DNA of 64,000 nt from Periconia sp. R9002 (taxonomy: Eukaryota > Ascomycota > Dothideomycetes > Pleosporales > Periconiaceae). Both the position numbers and the translations under genes were made by a program. Location: the NCBI GenBank assembly GCA_023627715.1, contig JAMAHW010000027.1:310001-374000 (forward strand). Reading direction: 5' to 3'. Every line of letters begins with the position of its first letter. The first letter of the stretch is position 1. The notes under the pieces are model-generated. The model saw only the letters and a list, made by a program, of their open reading frames with translations. It ran no database searches and was not told the origin of the DNA. This document shows positions 20,697 to 33,764 of the stretch, one piece after another.

Positions 20697-21258
20697 ATGA
20701 CAAACTCATCCCCACCGACCACCACCCTCCAAAAAATCCCCTTCCCCTCCAGCACACGCACATCCCCCACCCAAACAATCGGACGCAAAAACTTGAAGAC
20801 CGTAGCGACGCGGATGGATTTCAGAGACAAGATAGTGATTACCGTGGCACAGGAGGGGAGGCTGGGACATTGGGTACGTTCCTTACGCGCGCACCTACCC
20901 ATTTATCATCTAGGAAACATTTCTGACAAACAAAATAATACAGACACAAACCCCCCTCCTAAACCCCTCACCCACCCCATCCTCGCTCCCTCCTTCGTCT
21001 TTTGGTGGTGATGAGGATGACAATAATACACTGCTCCCTAACCCGCACCTCACGTCGACGACGCTGCTAGGCAGCGCCGCGGTGCCCGACTTGGATATCC
21101 TGGCGCAGACGCTGGCGACGCAGATTGCGAGCGCGATTCAGAGCAGGGACGGCAGGGAGGAGAGGACGCTTGTGCTGGGGACAGGGCTGGATAAAAGCTT
21201 GGTTGGTGACAGGGAGGCGTATGCCGAGTTGGTGGGCTTGGTGTTGGATGTGCTGTGA
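20697..21258 (+). CDS. Proteasome assembly chaperone 3-like (PAC3/Pba3)
   Basis: Two exons, 20697-20873 and 20944-21258, joined in phase 0, giving 163 residues. The second exon has no ATG-started frame of useful size, so simple ORF calling misses it. Exon 1 has DKIVITVAQEGRLGHW, the beta-strand and loop typical of PAC3. Exon 2 has STTLLGSAAVPDLDILAQTL, then ATQIASAI and RTLVLGTGLDKS, the family C-terminal pattern. PAC3 with PAC4 scaffolds the proteasome alpha-ring in the cytosol (family knowledge). The linker between exons is proline- and acid-rich (PPSSFGGDEDDNN). The family diverges fast, so the name rests on motif layout rather than identity. Confidence 0.75.
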
Positions 21259-21737
21259 AGTGCTCATGCCATTTTCGACTTGTTCTATCATTTGGTGCCG
21301 GGAAAATATGGGAATGGTGCATCTTGGGGTTGGAGGAAAGATATTGGGGTCTTAACGAAACTAACGAATTTTCATGCTGGAGTTTGATATACCTGGTTCG
21401 TTAGCATAGACGCATCACCAAGAGCATTCAAAATCGCAGCATACAGACATTCAACGAATCGTAAAATGTGGAAGTATCAGTTTCTAAGCTACAGTCTTAA
21501 AATCTCAGACCTCACTTCCACAATGAGCCCAAGCCCATTCTCAAGTGAATCACCCAATCGCTTACACGCCTCCCATTTTGGTGACAACCGTCATTTCCGC
21601 GAATCCCAGGATAACAGAGCGCCAACATGATGCCTGCGCTGCAAGGCTTGCCGTCATAACTCGAACCTTACGCTGCAACTCGCTTCGGGAGCAAGTCAGC
21701 GAATGGCCCGCAACCCATGCGTAATGGATAGCGTACC
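21259..21737. other. Intergenic between PAC3-like gene and actin 3' end
   Basis: 479 bp between two convergent genes; holds both 3' UTRs. No coding potential, repeat or hairpin seen. Confidence 0.4.
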
Positions 21738-23365
<1,628 letters not shown>

Positions 23366-25528
23366 GGTGCTTGATTAGGGTGCGAGATTAGGAGTTGGTG
23401 TAGGAGGGGCGCAAATGCGATTCGGGGAGGCTGATGAAAAGATTGAGATTAGCTGGGAATGGCGGATGCAAAGGAGAGCAGGTGGGTAGTAGATGAAGAG
23501 GAGGAGTGAGGCCAGATGTCGGGATAATGAGAACTTACTTGGTTCGGCGGAGGTGGTGAGGTTAAGGTGGTTGTGTGGGAAGGCGCAAAGCGGTGGGCTT
23601 TGCTAAATAGGCGGTGCGTGCTTCTCACTTGCCCAGGTCTGTCTGGCTAGCGGGGCGGCGGCGGGCGGCTGGAGCACAGAAGAGCACAGAACAGCGCAGC
23701 ACAACACAGCACGGGCGGGCAGGAACAGGATGAATGCACTGTGCGAGCGGAACGAGGCGATGAACTAAATATACACAGGGTTTGTCAATCCAACAAACAT
23801 TTTTGTATCCAACCTCTTCAACAGAACGTACAGCAATCAATCAACAGCGGCGATGGCGAGAGCTGATGGATGGTTAGGTAGGTAGGAGGTATGTACATGT
23901 ATCTGTTAATCAGAGAGAGAAGGTCGTGCATGCAATTCAATGCTGAATCCCATTCACCATATGTGTGTAGTTACCGTCGTGGACATTCCTCATTGTCTTG
24001 CGAATCAAGGCCTATATACACGCGTCTACCTAGGCTGCAGCATTATTCCTCGTCTTGTTTGCTCGTTGCCGCCGCGCCGTTCTATTTTGAAGGTTGACGC
24101 AAGCTCCCCGTTACGCCACACTGAAGACCTGTTCCATTACCAAACACCAATGGCACAGGCAATGTCATGTTGGGCCTGAAAGTGACGCTGACGGAGCAGA
24201 GACAGTCGTGAAAACCTTCAGGCAGCACAATTAATCCCTTGGCGGGGGGTCCGACGTGCAAAAAGCGAATCAGCATGGCTGCCATGGCATCGCCGGACCG
24301 CGGAATCCACTCAGCGTGACGGCCTGTCAGCCAAAGTTATACCATTGTATCTACCTGTCTAAAGACGCTTGGGATCACGATCTCCATGGACCGCGAGCTG
24401 TATTGCTCCATGGCATCGTCTGCATTGTTATCCCCAGCCACCCAGCTGCTCACCGCCAACTCCTCTGCCCTGTCCTGTCTTGTCTTGTCTTGTCCAGTTC
24501 CGTCTCCGTCCCCTCGTCTGCTCGCCCACTTGCGGCCCCCTGTCTGTTAGGAGTCTAGCGAGCACTGATCCTGTTGGCTCCCCAGGTCACGTGAAAGTGA
24601 GGGGCAGCTCCAGCCATAGCGGGGCCAAATCGACCTTGCATCCTCACCACCGTCAAACATCAGTGGAATGCATCCATTGTTGATAACCCCGCCCGCCAGA
24701 TGATATTCTGGTTTTCCTCATCTCATGCATGCTCAGATCAGAGGTGATGATGGTTTTCAAATTCGTGGTTCCATGCGTACATGATTGGATTCACTGGACT
24801 CCTCATTGGTCTGCTCCGGGTCTCGGGCTGAAATAATCCAACATGTACCCGTTTTATTTTCAGTCGGCATTGGATTTTCACCAACCACGAGACCATTTAG
24901 GAGGGCGGATCAGGCACCAGTATACACTTCTTTGGTCATCTACATACGTATACACATAATCCGCTCCCGCTCCGAGAACCGTTGGATCGCCGTTCGGTTT
25001 CGTAGACATAACGTGTGAGATGAGGACATACGTATTCGCTACTTACTGGAATGATCTGATGAGCTACTTGGGAATCAGGGGTCGGCTTAAGCATGAGCAC
25101 ACTTGGATGCAATCCAGAGAATCTTCAAATCAATTGATGTTGAAATCAACGCGCTGACACGTGATTTCCATGCACTCCAGCGTCACTGGGGCACATGCAT
25201 GCCTTTTGAAACATGGACAGTACTCACTGGAATCACATCCAGGCTGCCAAAATCCATCGTTACACTGTTCTCTTTCATCAGCATCGAACATCTCACGTTA
25301 CTCAACATAAACCCACGTGCATGCTTCCGCCCCGCCCTCGTTGCGGAGCCAATCCGCCGTAGAAGGCTCGAGAACCTGGTCGCGATTTCGCGCGCCTAAA
25401 CCCCATCTGCGTCATGTTAGTAAAAAGATGATCGCACGCCTGCAATATCAACTCCGCCACACCCCTTACTCTAACAACGTCTTTTTACCAATCTATTCTC
25501 AGGAGCACAATCGCATTATTCCGACAAC
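23366..25528. other. Long divergent intergenic region, actin / FES1 (2.16 kb)
   Basis: Promoter and leader DNA for both genes; several open frames under 105 codons show no family character. Seen: a CT-rich TGTCT/TGTCC repeat tract at about 24463-24500, a palindromic CACGTG at 24588-24593 inside GGTCACGTGA and another inside ACACGTGAT near 25160 (Cbf1/bHLH type), and a GAATCTTC (paired heat-shock-element half-sites) near 25117. Regulatory roles are inferred only. Confidence 0.45.
24463..24500. repeat. TGTCT/TGTCC pyrimidine-rich tandem tract
   Basis: CTGTCCTGTCTTGTCTTGTC-type tandem pentamers, slightly degenerate, in the actin/FES1 intergenic region. Such CT tracts are common upstream of highly expressed fungal genes. 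Confidence 0.6.
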
Positions 25529-26224
25529 ATGGCCGACCCTATGATGAACAACATTTTGCGCTGGGGCATCGAGAACTCGGAAGCCTCGCAAAACGATGGC
25601 ACACCCCCCGCGGCAAGGACCCAACTGAACCCCGCTGCCCTACAAGCTCTCTTTGGGGGAATGAAATCCGAAGCCGAGCAGATGAAGGATGCGATGAAGA
25701 CCATAGAAGACCCCGCAGTCGGCCTCGACGAGAAGGAAGTGGCTTTCGAAGACTTTGAAACGATGATACAAGGCATCGACAATGCGAACAATCTGGAGCC
25801 ACTCGGCCTATGGACTAAACTTATCGAAAAGCTTGACCACGAGGAAGCTGTTCTGAGGAAATGGGCAGCGTGGTGTGCTGGCACCGCTGTGGAGAACAAC
25901 CCCAAGGCGCAAGAACGGGTAAGCCCCTCTGCTGCGACTCGACCAGCGTGAGCATGCTCTTATGCTAACATGATATAGTTACTTATAATCGGTGCCATCC
26001 CGAATCTCGTCAAACTCGCGACCGAGGACGAAAGCGCCGATGTGCGCAAGAAGGCGGTTCGTGCTTTATCGGCCGCGTCACGCAACTTCCAACCCGGCCT
26101 CGATGCCCTCATAGAGAGCGTACCCTCACAATTCAAGCCAGAGAGCAAACTAGACGCCGCCGATATGGATCATGTGGATAGTTTGATACACCCGTTGAGA
26201 GCGGATGCGCAGCGGATTCGATAG
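25529..26224 (+). CDS. FES1: Hsp70 nucleotide exchange factor Fes1
   Basis: Two exons, 25529-25918 and 25979-26224, phase 0, branch-point GCTAAC before the acceptor, giving 211 residues, the usual Fes1 length. Fes1 releases ADP from cytosolic Hsp70 (Ssa) and helps send misfolded clients to degradation (family knowledge). Sequence evidence: MNNILRWGIENS at the N terminus, LNPAALQALFGG, an armadillo-like core (EEAVLRKWAAWCAGTAVENN, then GAIPNLVKLA and VRKKAVRALSAASRNF), and the C-terminal DALIESVP region. No signal peptide, consistent with the cytosolic rather than the ER (Sil1) branch. Confidence 0.93.
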
Positions 26225-26865
26225 AGATTCGGTTCAATCGGTTAGCATTTTTTGATGCATGGGAACGGCGTTCGGGGGTTTGGGAATGGTAAACCGGATA
26301 CTGGTTTGAAAAGATATCTTCAATGTGGTCATGAATGAATGAAAATACAGTTGGTTCAAATACCCGGCATAGGAATCACACGCAACAGGCGGCGTTCTTT
26401 GAAGACACACGTGAAGCTTTTCTTTGACAACACATGAGGAAAGTACATGTGTGAATAGCATCAAATATTTATTTTACTCGGGTCTCTCGGAGGTATCGCA
26501 TTTGTCTCGTATCCACGAATTTAGCTGACGCATTTCCCGTCCGTGCGTTGGCAAACTCCATGTGTTTCTAATCAGGCTAGCGTTAGATTTCTCACAACAT
26601 ATCTACCCTCTATTACGCTTCAATCCACTTGCTTATCTTTCAACTCTCCAACTCCCCAATATCACTTAGGCATTCCTGGAAATTGCTTATTGCCATCATG
26701 CCCCAACCTGCATACACTCTTTTGTTTTAGGCTTGCGCGTAATAAGACTACAATTCTAAGCGTTGTATAGAATTGATCGCTACCAACATTGAAGCTTTAT
26801 ACACATTTTTGTTTGTGTTGATTCCCCTTTAACAATCCTTTGTTCCTATTGCTCATCCAACAACC
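26225..26865. other. Intergenic between FES1 and MFS transporter
   Basis: 641 bp: 3' UTR of FES1 then the AT-rich promoter of the transporter. A GGTTCAAATACC near 26352 resembles a tRNA B box, but no tRNA can be folded around it. Confidence 0.4.
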
Positions 26866-28622
26866 ATGAGCCCCTCTTCCCAATCACCCCGCAGAAATGG
26901 GACTTCTGCCGTCAAGACGAACGACGAAACGACTCCTCTACTTGCAGCCAGCGCCACGACTCCCATCCCCGGAGCTGCAGAGGCAGAGCAGATCCAACAG
27001 CCTGAAAGCGATGAAGATGATCAAATTCCTGCACTACAAGTCTTCATGCTCTGTTACGCAAGCTTGGTGGAACCCGTTGCTTTCTTCTCAATCTTTCCGT
27101 ACATCAATGCTATGATTGAGAAAGTTGGTGGTGTAGAGAAGGAAGATGTGGGGTTTTATTCCGGATTAATCGAGAGTCTGTTTTCCGCCACCCAAATGTG
27201 TGTCATGGTACTTTGGGGGAAGGTTAGTATCCCTCCAATTCATGACGAGAATCACACAGAGACTGACAGATATAGGCCTCAGATCGGTACGGGAGAAAGT
27301 CAGGCCTTGTCATATCTTTGTTTGGGATATCCTTGACTACTGCGTTGTTTGGAATGAGCACCGCGTTATGGCAGATGATTTTATTCCGCTCTTTGGCTGG
27401 GGTATTCGCCGGTACTGTCGTGTAAAAGCCCCCTGCGTCCATGCCCATCTCATAGAAGGCTGATTGAACAAGAACTTTGCGAACAATGCTCTCCGAGAAC
27501 TCCACCCCCAAAACTCAGGCAACAGTATTCGGTCGATTCGCTTTTGCCCGCAATGTCGGCTTGCTAATTGGACCAATCATTGGTGAGCACACCCTTCATT
27601 TTTTTCACTGGTATTAAGACTCATCCCTTACAGGTGGTGCACTGGAGCGACCAGCGGAAAAGTTCCCATCGTTGTTCGGTCGCATTCGATTCTTTGAGGA
27701 GTACCCATACGCATTTCCTGGTTTCATTAGTGCTCTGGTGGGATTAACAGCTGCCGTTTTCGCCGTAGTTTTTGTAAAAGAAGTCTGTCCTCCCCCTCAC
27801 CTCCAGTCCACTGAGAAAATACTGATCAATTCCAGACCCTCAACGTCCAAGCCCTAAAGGATACGCCCAGCAAAGACCGAATGTCTACATTCGACATCGT
27901 CAAATACCCAGGTGTCCGACCTGTTCTCTTCGTCTACAACTACGTAATGCTCTTGGCTATGGGTTTCACGGTCGTGTTCCCCGTCTTCATGTACACGCCC
28001 ATCTCTTGGGGCGGTTTAGAACTCAGCCCAACCCGAATCGCAGGCATCATGAGCTTAGGCGGCCTATCGCAGTCTCTCTGGCTCCTGCTCGCCTTCCCGC
28101 GCCTCCACAAACGCATAGGCACCGAAGGCATCCTCAAAGCCTGCGCCGTCGTCTGGCCCGTCTTCTTCGGTGTCGATGCCATTTGCAATCTCATCCTGCG
28201 ATACGACCTCAAAGCGCTGTTTTGGTCTGTTTTTCTTATCAGCCACGCGTTCGGCAGTGGCGTGGCCATGTCTTTTGGTAAGTAATCTCCTCACAAACAG
28301 CAGTTACCCCGGAGATTTACTAACCAGCATTGCTACGTTAGCTGCGGTACAACTAGCAGTTAACGACATTGCGCCCTCGCCCGAAACCTTCGGCACCCTT
28401 AATGCCATCGCTCTCGCCCTTACCAGCGGTCTGCGCGCCGTCGTCCCAGCCCTGTCCACGAGCCTCTACGCCACTGGCGTAAAATACCGAATCCTTGACG
28501 GCCAGTTGTTCTGGGTAATCCTCATAGCCTTTTCTCTCTGCTTGCCTTTCGTCATTCGAAAGTTGCCTGAGAAGGCGAAGGGGAGGCCGAAGAGGGCTGA
28601 GGAGCAAGACGCAAGTGCGTAA
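26866..28622 (+). CDS. Major facilitator superfamily transporter (12 TM, MFS_1 type)
   Basis: Six exons, 26866-27222, 27276-27421, 27473-27582, 27634-27782, 27836-28277 and 28342-28622; every junction keeps frame and the joined protein has 494 residues. A cytoplasmic N tail (about 55 residues, acidic) precedes TM1 (FMLCYASLVEPVAFFSIFPY). The MFS motif A equivalent is GKASDRYGRKS, formed across intron 1. Further membrane segments are SLAGVFAGTVVTLRTMLSEN, FARNVGLLIGPIIGG, VLFVYNYVMLLAMGFTVVFP and LFWVILIAFSLCLPFVIR. The pattern matches the fungal ZIFL/TetA-like MFS drug-proton antiporter-type group; the substrate is not predictable. Intron 4 uses a weak donor, GTCTGT. Intron 2 uses GTAAAA, set one base pair inside an apparent GTG. 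Confidence 0.88.
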
Positions 28623-29243
28623 TCAAGCATCGATCGACGTGTATGCTTGCAAGTCATCTCTATCCATTCTGCTTTCTCGTTGGGGAAAACATCGAAACAA
28701 GAAAAGCCTGGACCCAAAACCCATCCACGACACCCAAACACACACCCCCAAGAAGGGGACGTCCTTCCCTCACCCCCCGCGAATAAAAAAAGTTCATGTA
28801 TCATGTATATTATCCCCATACACACTCCTAGTGCAAAGAAAACCTGCATAGTTAGAAGAAAACATCTATAGATACACACTCCCGACGCGTATGCCCTGAC
28901 AAACTGATATTTACATTTCTGGTACGATCATGGTGGATAAGGAGCACAGTCATAAACACGAGCATGAATGGTGAACATTTCTTTCCATCTCCGTTCTTTT
29001 CCTTTACTCGTGGGGAAATTCATGGTTGGGGTTTTCATGTAAGTGATGACGAGAAAATCATCTACTAATGCTCCAGGAATTATGGAAGGTGGAAAAAATG
29101 ATGCATGGATTGAGTCGAGTAACGGTACGTAGAGTTCTGAAAAATTCTTACGAGATGCAGCAAAACTCCACCCCTTCCCACCGAAGAAAAACAGAGACAA
29201 GGAAACCAGGTAACCAACGCATATGCGGAAAAAACGACAAGAA
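28623..29243. other. Intergenic between two convergent transporter genes
   Basis: 621 bp shared 3' region. No coding frame with family character, no repeat. Confidence 0.4.
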
Positions 29244-30938
29244 TCACTCCTTCGTAACCGCAACCTCCGTCTGCACCCTCGGATCCTTCAGCACCTCAAT
29301 CACCCTCTCCACCTCTACACTCTTTCTCTTCTCAGAATCGACAGCGACGCCTACGCACTGGTACTTCCTAAACTTCCTCGGACTCAACCTCGCCGCAAAC
29401 ATCTCATCAATCTCCTCCAACGTCCGATTCTTCACCTCAGGCAAGAAGAAAAACACCCACGCGGCCGCCACCATGCACGACGGGAACCAAATAAACCCGT
29501 ATTTCGGACCCCACGCGAGGCTCTGCGGATTGATAAAGTAGGGGGCGGTGAAGGTGGTCAGCCACGCGCCGGCGAAGCCAAACGCGGCCGCGAGCCCAAA
29601 CGTGTGCGAGCGGAGGCGCTGCGAGGGGATTTCGCCGCCGGAGAGCCACGCGTAGGGCGCGATCATGCCGTTGTAGCTGAACATGTAGATGCTGGACAGC
29701 GCGACGATGACTTTGCCCGTCGAGCGGGTGCCCGGGTGGGTGTGGTAGACGAGGGCGATGATGAGTTGGAGGAAGCCGCAGGCGATTAGCCCAGTCATGA
29801 GGAGGACGCGGCGCCGCCCGAAGCGCACGATGATGAAGGAGTTAGCGATGATGGCGATTATGCCGATGGTGCTGAGCACGTTGCTCATGGCGAAGGGGTC
29901 TGAGACGCGCGCCATGGTGAGGAAGTAGGCTTTGTAGGCGATGATGAACATGGAGCCTGACGCGGCTTGGAGGGTGATGGCGGCTACGGCGAGGGCGGTA
30001 CGCCGCCGGTCGACGGGGTCGCGGAACATGTCGAGCCAGCCTACGCCGGCTCCGAGTTCGCGTTCCTTGTCGATCGCGGCTTTGATTTCGGCGGCTTCAG
30101 CGAGGGAGTCGGAGGATTTTGGGCGTAGCCATTGGAGGGATTTTATGCCTTCGTCTTGTCGGCCTTGGAGGATTAGCCAGCGGGGTGACTCGGGGATGAA
30201 GATCATGAAGATGGCGATGAAGAAGGGGATGACGTAGATGAGGCCGAGAGGAATGAGGTAGGCGGACTTGTCTGGTCGTTTCGCTGTGGCCCAGTCGACA
30301 ATGGTTCCGATGAGGGTACCCTACGATCTTGTTAGTTTGTTTGTCTACGACGTTCGTATGCGATGGTGCTCACAAACGAAGTGAAGAGCTGGAACATGGT
30401 CAGGAACCAGCCGCGGTATTTGGCAGTACTGCTCTCCTGGATGTAAAGTTGCGAGAAGGTCATAAAGTATCCATTCGCCAATCCGATGATGAGCCGGCCA
30501 AAGTACAAAGCAATGATGTTCTCCGTAGCCATCATGATAATGTTTGCGACGCAACAGGTAATGCAGGCGAGCCACAGACAAGCCTTGCGCCCGAATTTAC
30601 TCGCAATGAGACCTGCCGTGAGTGCGCTGACAAACGCACCCAATGTCATCAACGACGAGATCAGTTGCTGTCGTTCCGTGGATAGGTTCCATCCCGTTGG
30701 AGAGACTTTGATTGGGACGCGGTAGCCGTAGATCTGGAGTCGACGGTCAGCGTGGTGTAGGATGAATCCGATTCATCACCGAGATGTTATGTCGTACCTT
30801 GAGAAACCCAACCATAGCCTGCAACCCCCCAATCATCCCAAAGTCGATTCCGTATTGGAACGGGCTCAAGATCATAATTCCGCAGGCCATGAAGAGCCGC
30901 TTGTGGTCGCGCCACGATTCCTTGGAACTATCGGCCAT
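29244..30938 (-). CDS. MFS sugar transporter (SP family)
   Basis: Three exons on the minus strand, 30798-30938, 30374-30733 and 29244-30320, phase 0 at both joints, giving 525 residues with 12 predicted membrane spans. Sugar-porter hallmarks are present: an N-terminal QYGIDFGMIGGLQAM span, the loop GLIASKFGRKACLW, RLIIGLANGYF, and PESPRWLILQGR at the end of the first half. The second half holds RFGRRRVLLMTGLI. The C-terminal tail has PEVKNRTLEEIDEMFAAR. The overall look is that of fungal hexose/alpha-glucoside or quinate-type permeases at the plasma membrane; the sugar cannot be named. The upstream region is rich in GC-box sequences matching CreA consensus sites. Confidence 0.92.
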
Positions 30939-32480
30939 GTTGTTTTGCTGGAAATGATTGAAAAAAAAAAAACCCTGGGGGAGACGGTTGACGAGCGACT
31001 GGCTCCCTGCTGTTTGAAAATCAAGGGTGCACAGGGCATGGGGAATCCTTTATATCTATTGAAGATCATAGCCTGTAATGTTTCGCTCCCTCCGGAAGGA
31101 TTTATCCATGGGTTCATCTGCCGAATGCGTCGCCAAGTCACAATGGGCATATGGCTGGCGGGGACCCCACAACTTAGAGCGTCGCTTCCCCAAGGGAATG
31201 ACTTGCGAACTTGGCGCTCGTACAAGCCAAATGTGGGGAAGGCTGGGAATGATCACATTTGTTGTCAGAGTTCGATGGGTAATTGAAATGCTGCACTGTT
31301 CCGGGAGCAAGTTTACGATGCACATGTGCGTATTTTGGGATAATGGCGATTTGAACATAGTCCATCGCGAGGACCAGGCGTTCCACGTCGTTGGGATGAG
31401 TTGAGACGAGGGTTATTAAGGGAGGTGTCGAAACAATTGTCGTCTTTACCCTCGGAGCGATGCCAGCGATAGAGGAGGTTGGGGTCATTGGTGCGGTAGC
31501 ACGGCTAGTGGGTATGGGGAAAGTCTGGGGTAGTGGTTAGCGGGCGTGGGGCGGTGACGGGAAAGCGTCGACCGCCTGCGAGTGAGATACCCACCTGCAT
31601 TTTTCTGTAGGGCTAGATCCAGGCGAGCCCATGTCGAAGTGTTTGGTCTCACGTCGCGTTATTTTTAGTGGAAGTGGGATGTTGCGGTTGGCTTCAGTTG
31701 ATTGATGTTCATAATGCGTAGCACTGAGAGGTTTAGTCTAGGTGTTAGCGGTGGAGCAGAGACAGGACTGCAACTCGAAAAAGAAGCGATTATCTATGTT
31801 TATGCGTAACATCAGAAACATGATGTTCGATAGATACTCTGGGAATGTCAGTTGCGCAAGTTCAAGTCCATCGCAGCTCAACTACATGAATACATGGTTC
31901 TGCCTAAGCGTTCGCAAGTATGGCAGATTAAGCAAATACATTAATGATATCTGAAGCCATGGCTCACAGCACTTGAGTTTTACAGGACTTATATATTGAT
32001 CCACCTCGAAAATTTTGCAAGTCAAGTTTAGACTTCCACAGCGCCAATTGAACATGGCGCAATATTGCCACGGTCGAAAACTTTCGTTTGCTATTGTGAG
32101 AGCAGTTCCCTATTGTAATCAATTGATGTTTATTGTGCGAGGTGAGACTTCACTCACCGTCCTTCTACCAACCACACAATATCAACGCTAAACACTGACC
32201 GCTATTGTCCTCGTCAACTTGAATAGAAATAATAGAAACGTGAGAGGGAATGCACGGACTCATCATATCTTGATAAAAACCCCTCCTCCCCCTCTTCTTC
32301 TTCCTTTTCTCTTCAATCACATCTACATTCACATCACATCAAGACCACCTATCCACCCAGCTTAACAGCATCAACACACAATCACAGCTTATCAGCTCCC
32401 ACCACAAAACCAACAACCACACCATACTCAACATCCTCCACAACATCAAGATCAACTATCCGCCATCCAAAAACACGAAA
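30939..32480. other. Divergent intergenic region, sugar transporter / small membrane protein (1.54 kb)
   Basis: Non-coding. The 600 bp next to the transporter start contain at least six SYGGRG (CreA-type) matches, for example 30975-30980, 31158-31163, 31165-31170 (reverse), 31233-31238, 31525-31530 and 31546-31551. The right end is a pyrimidine-rich leader before the ATG at 32481, with GATAAAAA near 32272. Confidence 0.45.
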
Positions 32481-32888
32481 ATGGCCGCCAAAACCACTTC
32501 CGGCGTTGTCTCGGCGGCTGTTGCCGTCATCATCTACGCCCTCATGGCTCTTCTCGTCGCCGCCACCGCCGCCAATGAGCTCTCGGAGCTCATCCAAGTC
32601 CGCCGCGGCATCGTTCTCTGCCTCGGAGGAGGCATCTTCTGGTTCTTGCGCCCATCGACCGTCGCTGCCGCCCCTGCTCCCATCCCCATTGCCGCCCCCA
32701 AGAAGAAGTCTGAGCGCAAGCCGGCTTCTGTGCCTGCTCGGGTTGGTCCAACTGCGGGCGGTTGGGCTGACTTCGAGCAGCGCATCCGAGACGGGGATCG
32801 GGAGCAGTTTGAGATGGCGGTGAAGAGGGGGAAGGAGTGGGAGGGGGTGAAGGTGGAGATGAAGGAGGTGAGGGGAAAAAGGTGGTAG
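32481..32888 (+). CDS. Small membrane protein of unknown function (135 aa)
   Basis: I do not recognise the family. The uninterrupted frame opens with a good start context (aaaATGGcc) after a CT-rich leader. It has a hydrophobic N segment (residues about 8-30, GVVSAAVAVIIYALMALLVA) and a second hydrophobic stretch (residues about 42-56, GIVLCLGGGIFWFL). An Ala/Pro linker (AAAPAPIPIAAPKKKS) follows, then a charged tail with amphipathic helix character (WADFEQRIRDGDREQFEMAV). This suggests a two-span membrane protein with a basic/acidic cytosolic tail. No introns are needed. A chance frame is possible but unlikely given the organised hydropathy and the UTR-like flanks. Confidence 0.55.
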   Translation: MAAKTTSGVVSAAVAVIIYALMALLVAATAANELSELIQVRRGIVLCLGGGIFWFLRPSTVAAAPAPIPIAAPKKKSERKPASVPARVGPTAGGWADFEQRIRDGDREQFEMAVKRGKEWEGVKVEMKEVRGKRW

Positions 32889-33764
32889 ATGGGGGAGGGG
32901 AGGGCAAGGGGGAGAGGAGAGGGGAGAGATTGAGATAGTGAATGGATTCTTTGTTTTGTTTTCCTTGTAAACATCTGCCCGAAATGCTATCGTGATGTCT
33001 GCTGTGACATGTAAGATTTAGTAGATATGATGTTGTGCTTGTATGTCCTTTTTCTCAAGCTGATATTTGTGAAGGTGTAGATGTGTAACATGTCTTCAAT
33101 GTGCTTTTACATTCCCCAAGAGAGAGATTCTAGCATACGTAAAAGCCATTTTCCTGTCAAAGATTCAAGACGTCGTCGTATCTGTCAACTACTAAAGATA
33201 TGTGTGGAGATATGCTATTACCTCATAACACAGAAGTATTGTACAGGATTTTAGCATGATATAGTTCCCTTAGATGTGCTCTACCTACCTTTGTATTTGG
33301 CTTCTTATTTGGAAAAGTATACTTCTAATCTTCCCCATTTCACCCACTTCATTTGAGAGTACGTCAAATATGTGAGGCAGAATAAAATGATCAAGGCCAA
33401 TAAATCGTATTGAAGTGAAGATCGTGCCATACACATTTATGGGGTTTCGCCAAACGGAGCATGAACATCCGCCAAATTGTGCCGTTCGCCTATACTTATT
33501 GGAAACTTCAAATGAGAATTTGTGTATTATCAAATATCGAATATTTTCATAAACTCTTACAAGATCTAAGAAAACCTCCGTACGATTCATCTTCCAACCA
33601 ATGTTATGTTTCTCAGTTGGGACGTACACTAAGCACCCACGACATTCCCGAAAGTAACAAGGGTCTCTGTGTCAACCCCAACGTTCCGCAACCCACGTCC
33701 ACCGCACCCCCTATAACCACCTCCCACCCGCGCAAATACACGCGATGAATCGGCATTCCCACCA
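32889..33764. other. Intergenic, 876 bp, upstream of MTQ1-like gene
   Basis: AT-rich. A 114-codon minus-strand frame (33285-33629) shows no family character and is left out. The last 100 bp are the C-rich leader of the methyltransferase gene. Confidence 0.4.

Noticed and set aside
26350..26363. tRNA B-box-like GGTTCAAATACC
   Set aside because: No matching A box at the right distance and no acceptor stem could be formed.
33285..33629. 114-codon minus-strand frame in AT-rich spacer
   Set aside because: No signal, span or motif; not supported as a gene.
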